Shown here: positions 6,301 to 9,461 of the stretch, one piece after another
Position numbering within the stretch: position 1 is the first letter of the stretch
Layout of the letters: each line of letters starts with the position of its first letter
Assembly: GCA_019309945.1 (NCBI GenBank)
Contig: JAFDFH010000071.1
Location: forward strand, 1-9,461
Source: Deltaproteobacteria bacterium
Lineage (GTDB): Bacteria; Desulfobacterota; Desulfobacteria; Desulfobacterales; JAFDFH01
Reading direction: 5' to 3'
DNA: 9,461 nt
The notes under the pieces: generated by a model
The model's input: only the letters and a program-made list of their open reading frames with translations
Told to the model about the DNA's origin: nothing
Databases searched by the model: none
Translations under genes and position numbers: made by a program

Positions 6301-9300
6301 GCTAGGCGTTGCGTATTTTCCATCATCTGCTGCAGGGTGCGGGAAGCCTGTGTCTGGGTCTCTAAAAACTTTTTGTGGGTTTCTGCCGTTTGTCTATGAA
6401 GCGACTGCATTGATTTCAGGCCTTCCTGGACCACACGCAACGCACCGGAGATAACATCAGGTTGTTTGTGTTGGTTATCTTTCATGGTGTGCCTATTTTC
6501 CTCCGACTTCCGACTTCCGACTTCCGTCTTCCGTCCTCCATCTTCTGACCTCTGACCTCTGACCTCTGACTTCGATCTTCCGTCTTCCGTCTTCCGTCCT
6601 CCATCTTCTGTCCTCTGACCTCTGACCTCTGACTTCGATCTTCCGTCTTCCGTCTTCCGTCTTCCGTCCTCCGTCCGCTGATCTCTGTAATTCGCACCTG
6701 AAATGGGGATACTCATCAGCTGTTTTCTCGTTTTTGTTACGGGATGCTCCCACCGGCGCAATTCAACCGGATAACCCAGGGCTGCAATTTGGCAAAGTGC
6801 TTGGGCCAGATCGGCAAGGCCGAATTTTTTCCCTGAAGATGGGTCGAGGGCAACAGCGTTATAGCTTCGACCGTCTAAGATGGACTTAACTAAACCGGTC
6901 AGGACCGACCGGGGTCCTACTTCTACAAACAACCGGGCTCCCATGTTATACAGGTTTTCAATTTCTCCGATAAAATTAACAGGGTGTGAAAGCTGTTCAC
7001 CCAGAAGTTGTTTGGCATTGTCCGGATCGGCAGGATATGGTTTGCCGGTTGTATTGGAAAAAACCGGGACCTTTGAATCGGCGATATCTATCTTCTTGAC
7101 CAGATCCAAAAAAGGTTTCTGGGCATTTTTTATCAGGTGGCTATGGAAGGCGGCCGCAACGGGCAGCTTTTTTGTCCGAAATCCTCTGTTTTTGCATTCC
7201 GTTTCAGCCTGGGCGATTTCATCTGATGGACCGGACAAGACTCCCTGGTCCGGAGTGTTTCTATTAGCAAGAATTACATTTGAATTCAATCCGTTAACTA
7301 AAACATCGATTTCTTGAAGGGGGGCGTTGACCGCCAGCATGGCACCAGCCGGCTGACCTTCTTTGCGGCTTGCCGCTGCCATTAATTTACCCCGTGATAT
7401 GGATAGATCGAAAAAAGTATCATCATTGATCCAGCCTGCCGCACAGAGGGCGGTCAACTCACCGAAACTGTGTCCACAGGTCACATCCGGTTTCACGCCA
7501 AATTGTTCAAGAATTTTCAGCATTGCCAGGCTGATGGCACCGATCGCAGGCTGGGCGATATCCGTCCTTCGCAACGTTTCTTCCCGGGTCTGATTTTTTT
7601 CCTGGGTCGGAACCGCAAGGGGAAAGATAAAGTCGCTCAAACATCCGAATATTTCGTACTTTTGGTTTGCTTGTTCCAGAACCTTCAGGGCTTCGGGAAA
7701 GGTGCAGAGCAGGTCACGGCCCATATCGATGTACTGACTTCCCTGGCCCGGGAAGACAAAGGCGATTGGGCCTGCTTTTGCGGCGCTGCCGTAGAAGATA
7801 TTTTTCGCGTATAAAACATTTTGCGACCCCTCTGGTTCAAGTGCCGCTATCGCCGCGGAAAAAATTTCTGAAATATTCGAGGGCAGACCGTCGGGGGAAT
7901 CGGGTGCCTCATCACTGACGATTAAAATCCGGTAGGGATCCTCGTGTGAAAAATCAAACCGTGACTCCGAAGCTTTCAATGCAAAATCATGACATAACAA
8001 TCCGCCGTCAATCGCCTTTTTAAAGTCCATGAGACGTTTTGAAAGATTGTTGGGGCTTGAATCGGACAGGGCCACGATTTCAACAGATCCGTCCCACGAA
8101 ATTTCCGCTTTGTTTTGTGAATATTCTTCAAGAACCACATGGAAATTGCTGCCCCCGAATCCAAAGGCACTCACACCGGACCGCCGGGGATGTTTTTTTC
8201 TTGAAAGCCAGGGCCGGGTCTTTGTGTTCAGATAAAAAGGGCTTTCATGGATGCCTAAATTGGGGTCCGGTTCCTCTGCTTTTAAAGTGGGGGGTAATAC
8301 CTTGTGATAGAGGGAAAGTGCGGCCTTAATGATTCCGGCGGCGCCGGCGGCTGCCTTGGTATGTCCGATCATGGATTTAACCGAACCCAGGGCGCATCGG
8401 TTTCCATTTTGGTGGGATTCACTAAAAACCTGGTTCAATGCCTGAAATTCCACCAGGTCTCCCACGCTGGTTCCGGTTCCGTGGGCTTCAAGAAGCTCAA
8501 TCGTGGTCGGGTTTATACCGGCGGTTTCATAAGCCATGCGAAGCGCTTTGGCCTGTCCTTCCGCCCGGGGTGCATAGATGCTTTGTGATTTACCATCGCT
8601 GGAAGAGCCAAGGGACTTTATCACCGCGTAGATCCTGTTACCGTCTTTTTCGGCATCTTCAAGCCGCTTTAAAACAAGGATCCCGACGCCTTCTCCAAGG
8701 ACCGTACCATCGGCGTCCTTTGAAAACGGTTTTGCATCTCCGGTCGGTGACAGTGTATGTGTCCTGGCAAAACACATGTGCATGAAGATGTCGTTTAATG
8801 TATCGATGCCCCCCGTGAGCACCATGTCGCTGCGACCCGTTAATAACTCCATGAGGGAGAGATGCAGGGCGCTCATCGAGCTGGCACAGGCCGCATCAAC
8901 CACACAATTTGTACCGCCCAGGTCGAGTCGATTGCATATCCGTCCCGCGACAACATTTCCCAGAAGACCCGGAAAGGAGTTCTCCTGCCACTGGACGTAA
9001 GAGCCGGACAGTCTTTCGAGAATCTCATCGGTCTTTCCAGCTGAGATTCCTGAATCCTCAAGGGCTCTGCGCCATTTGGGATACCCTAACCTTGCACTTA
9101 ACGGAAGGGCCAGTTCCTGGGTTCCGGTTACGCCCAGGATGACACTGGTTCGGTCCCGGTTAAATGCGCGATCCTCTCCATAGCCGGCATTTTCAAGGGC
9201 CATTTTACATGTAACGAGACTGAGGAGTTGAGAGGTATCGGTTGCTTCAAGAGATGACGGCGGAATACCGAATTCGGCAGGATCAAATAAGACCGGGGAA

Positions 9301-9461
9301 AGAAATCCTCCCCGTTTACAATAAATGTGATCCGCTTTGTGGGTATCCGCGTCATAATAATCTTCCGGCGACCAGTGCGTTTCCGGAATCTCGGTAATTC
9401 CATCTTTACCGTGAAAAAGTAATCGCCAGTATTCTTTTAATCCTGAACTTTTAGGGAATAA
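3387..9461 (-). CDS. PfaA/HglE-like iterative type I polyketide synthase, KS-AT-ACP-KR-DH, N-terminal edge outside window
   Basis: 2024 residues are visible, numbered from base 9461. The frame is open past the edge and the first residues (LFPKSSGLKEYWRLLFHGKD) are already KS, so the start codon lies to the right; the ATG at 9201-9203 (residue 87) is internal. KS is about 1-445, with Cys192 (VDAACASS), His327 (EAHGTGT) and His367 (IGHTKAAAG). AT is about 565-860, with FPGQGSQ, Ser665 in GHSFG and His773 in AAFHSH, a malonyl-type pattern. A repeat-encoded charged segment spans 925-988, then helical linker and an acidic, Pro-rich linker. There is one ACP at about 1114-1188 with Ser1149 in LGIDSIKRVEIL. 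KR is about 1220-1705, with TGGAKGVTA, Ser1622, Tyr1635 and Asn1639, and the helical insertion typical of PfaA-type KRs. DH is about 1745-2010, with His1761 in HILDGKPVVP and Asp1934-xxx-Gln1938. No ER, thioesterase or phosphopantetheinyl transferase is present here. It should load malonyl units and condense, reduce and dehydrate them iteratively; a separate enoyl reductase (PfaD-like) could act in trans. The product cannot be predicted. Confidence 0.93.
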   Translation of the reverse strand, partial: LFPKSSGLKEYWRLLFHGKDGITEIPETHWSPEDYYDADTHKADHIYCKRGGFLSPVLFDPAEFGIPPSSLEATDTSQLLSLVTCKMALENAGYGEDRAFNRDRTSVILGVTGTQELALPLSARLGYPKWRRALEDSGISAGKTDEILERLSGSYVQWQENSFPGLLGNVVAGRICNRLDLGGTNCVVDAACASSMSALHLSLMELLTGRSDMVLTGGIDTLNDIFMHMCFARTHTLSPTGDAKPFSKDADGTVLGEGVGILVLKRLEDAEKDGNRIYAVIKSLGSSSDGKSQSIYAPRAEGQAKALRMAYETAGINPTTIELLEAHGTGTSVGDLVEFQALNQVFSESHQNGNRCALGSVKSMIGHTKAAAGAAGIIKAALSLYHKVLPPTLKAEEPDPNLGIHESPFYLNTKTRPWLSRKKHPRRSGVSAFGFGGSNFHVVLEEYSQNKAEISWDGSVEIVALSDSSPNNLSKRLMDFKKAIDGGLLCHDFALKASESRFDFSHEDPYRILIVSDEAPDSPDGLPSNISEIFSAAIAALEPEGSQNVLYAKNIFYGSAAKAGPIAFVFPGQGSQYIDMGRDLLCTFPEALKVLEQANQKYEIFGCLSDFIFPLAVPTQEKNQTREETLRRTDIAQPAIGAISLAMLKILEQFGVKPDVTCGHSFGELTALCAAGWINDDTFFDLSISRGKLMAAASRKEGQPAGAMLAVNAPLQEIDVLVNGLNSNVILANRNTPDQGVLSGPSDEIAQAETECKNRGFRTKKLPVAAAFHSHLIKNAQKPFLDLVKKIDIADSKVPVFSNTTGKPYPADPDNAKQLLGEQLSHPVNFIGEIENLYNMGARLFVEVGPRSVLTGLVKSILDGRSYNAVALDPSSGKKFGLADLAQALCQIAALGYPVELRRWEHPVTKTRKQLMSIPISGANYRDQRTEDGRRKTEDGRSKSEVRGQRTEDGGRKTEDGRSKSEVRGQRSEDGGRKTEVGSRKSEENRHTMKDNQHKQPDVISGALRVVQEGLKSMQSLHRQTAETHKKFLETQTQASRTLQQMMENTQRLAEASLGLKPSNMINITDTPEVRSTLTSPVKNPEDSSIQPVVEPEMEPEGEDTTPLPSNIQQELEDTMLEVVSRLTGYPVEMLGMDMDIEADLGIDSIKRVEILSTLEETMPNLPPVSPEIMGTLKTLGQIAEYLAGATSNEKPHPVLEAVCSCAPSSAPECERQPISEYLSENIERRIVSITAEPVFQGATLSIPSGRKVYITDDKTGLSHAIAEEFVSFEIDAIVVSPDRLKDPIDLPQAAGLVIVANPDSEFETSDLKDAFVLAKQVAPDLLESAGQGGAIFSTITRLDGAFGFIGRKIHNPVQGGLAGLAKTAAIEWERVCCRAIDIQPDWKEINTIAGAVVRELLNPDPEEPVEIGLAPESRLLLELESAPCPDSLNIELELNPENVVVVTGGAKGVTASVVRAMAKYTRPVFVLIGRSPHPVPEPDWLLPLSDEAEIKKAIFEYEFKGNAASPKQIEKAFKKHMANREISKNLEKIKETGATVLYYSADVRDPSEVGRILAEVRSAYGSIRGIIHGAGVLEDRYIIDKTPEQFEKVLDTKVKGLQVLLAATQQDPLKYLVLFSSVSARFGNKGQVDYAMANEVLNKIAQHEAITRPDCRVVSINWGPWDGGMVSPALKREFTRNKIGLIPMDAGPMYMLQEMLGNHRSPVEVVIGASIRPEKVKTAPPISTPEESKRSKQNEDLALTFSREVDVERYPILGSHILDGKPVVPLALMTEWLGHGALHENPGLLLYGIDDMRLLQGIKIDKGKKMIRLLSGKAKKTGLVYEVDVEIRDGIKDGAEVIHSKAKAILADNPLQPPVYDPSAVIESKAYHRSMDEVYEKILFHGLELRGIKEITRYSDKGMVARISTAPAPAKWMNEPLRSKWIGDPLVLDCAFQMAIIWTFEKKGLASLPSYYASYRQYCDSFPAEGVTAVMEVKETSRHKIRCDYTFLNQDNTVVARIEGYEAIMDPSLLKAFKPGETS
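6482..6504 (-). promoter_or_regulatory. Possible internal translation restart after the repeat tract
   Basis: On the minus strand GGAGG (6500-6504) and a second, weaker AGG (6492-6494) precede an in-frame ATG at 6483-6485. In one wrong frame TAG occurs at 6493-6495; in the other a TGA at 6482-6484 overlaps the ATG as ATGA, the layout seen in translational coupling. Spacing from GGAGG to ATG is 14 bases, which is long; AGG is six bases away but weak. It may be coincidental. Confidence 0.25.
6501..6689 (-). repeat. 27 x 7-bp degenerate tandem repeat inside the synthase ORF
   Basis: From 6501 the plus strand reads as consecutive heptamers: ctccgac, ttccgac x2, ttccgtc x2, ctccatc, ttctgac, ctctgac x3, ttcgatc, ttccgtc x3, ctccatc, ttctgtc, ctctgac x3, ttcgatc, ttccgtc x4, ctccgtc, cgctgat, ctctgta. 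That makes 27 units and 189 bp, a multiple of three. A 63-bp higher-order unit (nine heptamers) occurs at 6536-6598 and 6599-6661 and differs at one base only. The minus (coding) strand is purine-rich. It encodes about 63 residues with a seven-residue cycle (EDGRRKT, EDGRSKS, EVRGQRS), highly charged and probably disordered, between the end of the AT (SGANYR) and the linker beginning MKDNQHKQP. Confidence 0.95.

Noticed and set aside
6501..6689. CRISPR array
   Set aside because: The repeats are contiguous 7-mers with no unique spacers.
6482..6753. Two minus-strand reading frames overlapping the repeat tract in the other phases
   Set aside because: They are open only because of the 7-bp periodicity and encode nothing beyond the heptad.
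9201..9203. ATG as the start of the synthase
   Set aside because: It falls inside the KS fold (CKMALENAGYG). Eighty-six KS-like residues precede it in frame.
9128..9403. Minus-strand frame at the right edge (91 residues)
   Set aside because: The same DNA read in the synthase frame gives a clear KS N-terminus with no stop up to 9461, so this is a shadow.

Overview
The window looks like part of a chromosome from a sulfate-reducing deltaproteobacterium (Desulfobacterota, Desulfobacterales-like). The assignment is an inference. It rests on the PfaA-like 'secondary lipid' megasynthase, its DPM1-like glycosyltransferase neighbour, moderate GC in the large gene, AT-rich intergenic DNA, and a degenerate heptamer repeat of a kind I remember from such genomes but cannot check here. 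Every gene I accept lies on the minus strand, so the window reads right to left.

Right two thirds (3387-9461): one very large open frame runs off the right edge. It encodes an iterative type I polyketide / polyunsaturated-lipid synthase with the order KS-AT-(linker)-ACP-KR-DH. 2024 residues are visible, and the extreme N-terminus with the start codon is outside the window. All expected catalytic residues can be seen. Inside the AT-ACP linker is a 189-bp tract of 27 degenerate 7-bp repeats (6501-6689) that is read through in frame. It is the most unusual object in the window. Because the period is 7, all three frames of that strand are open across it, and both wrong frames stop immediately after it, at or just before an ATG that restarts the ACP-KR-DH half.

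Middle (740-3386): downstream of the synthase comes a 5'-truncated DUF2846-like gene, then a family 2 glycosyltransferase with C-terminal membrane segments, then an exported zinc-ribbon/TPR protein with a near-perfect Shine-Dalgarno. A 38-bp stretch of the truncated gene recurs near 741-778, so the glycosyltransferase and TPR genes are bracketed by two direct-repeat remnants of the same gene family. Each remnant is broken on the opposite side.

Left (1-740): a small ribbon-helix-helix protein, with a 13-bp dyad upstream that could be its operator, and a SpoIIAA-like (STAS-fold) protein cut by the left edge.

Working model (inference): the synthase builds a long acyl or polyketide chain on its single ACP, and the glycosyltransferase may decorate a lipid carrier or the lipid product. 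The small genes to the left look like accessory cargo unrelated to lipid synthesis.
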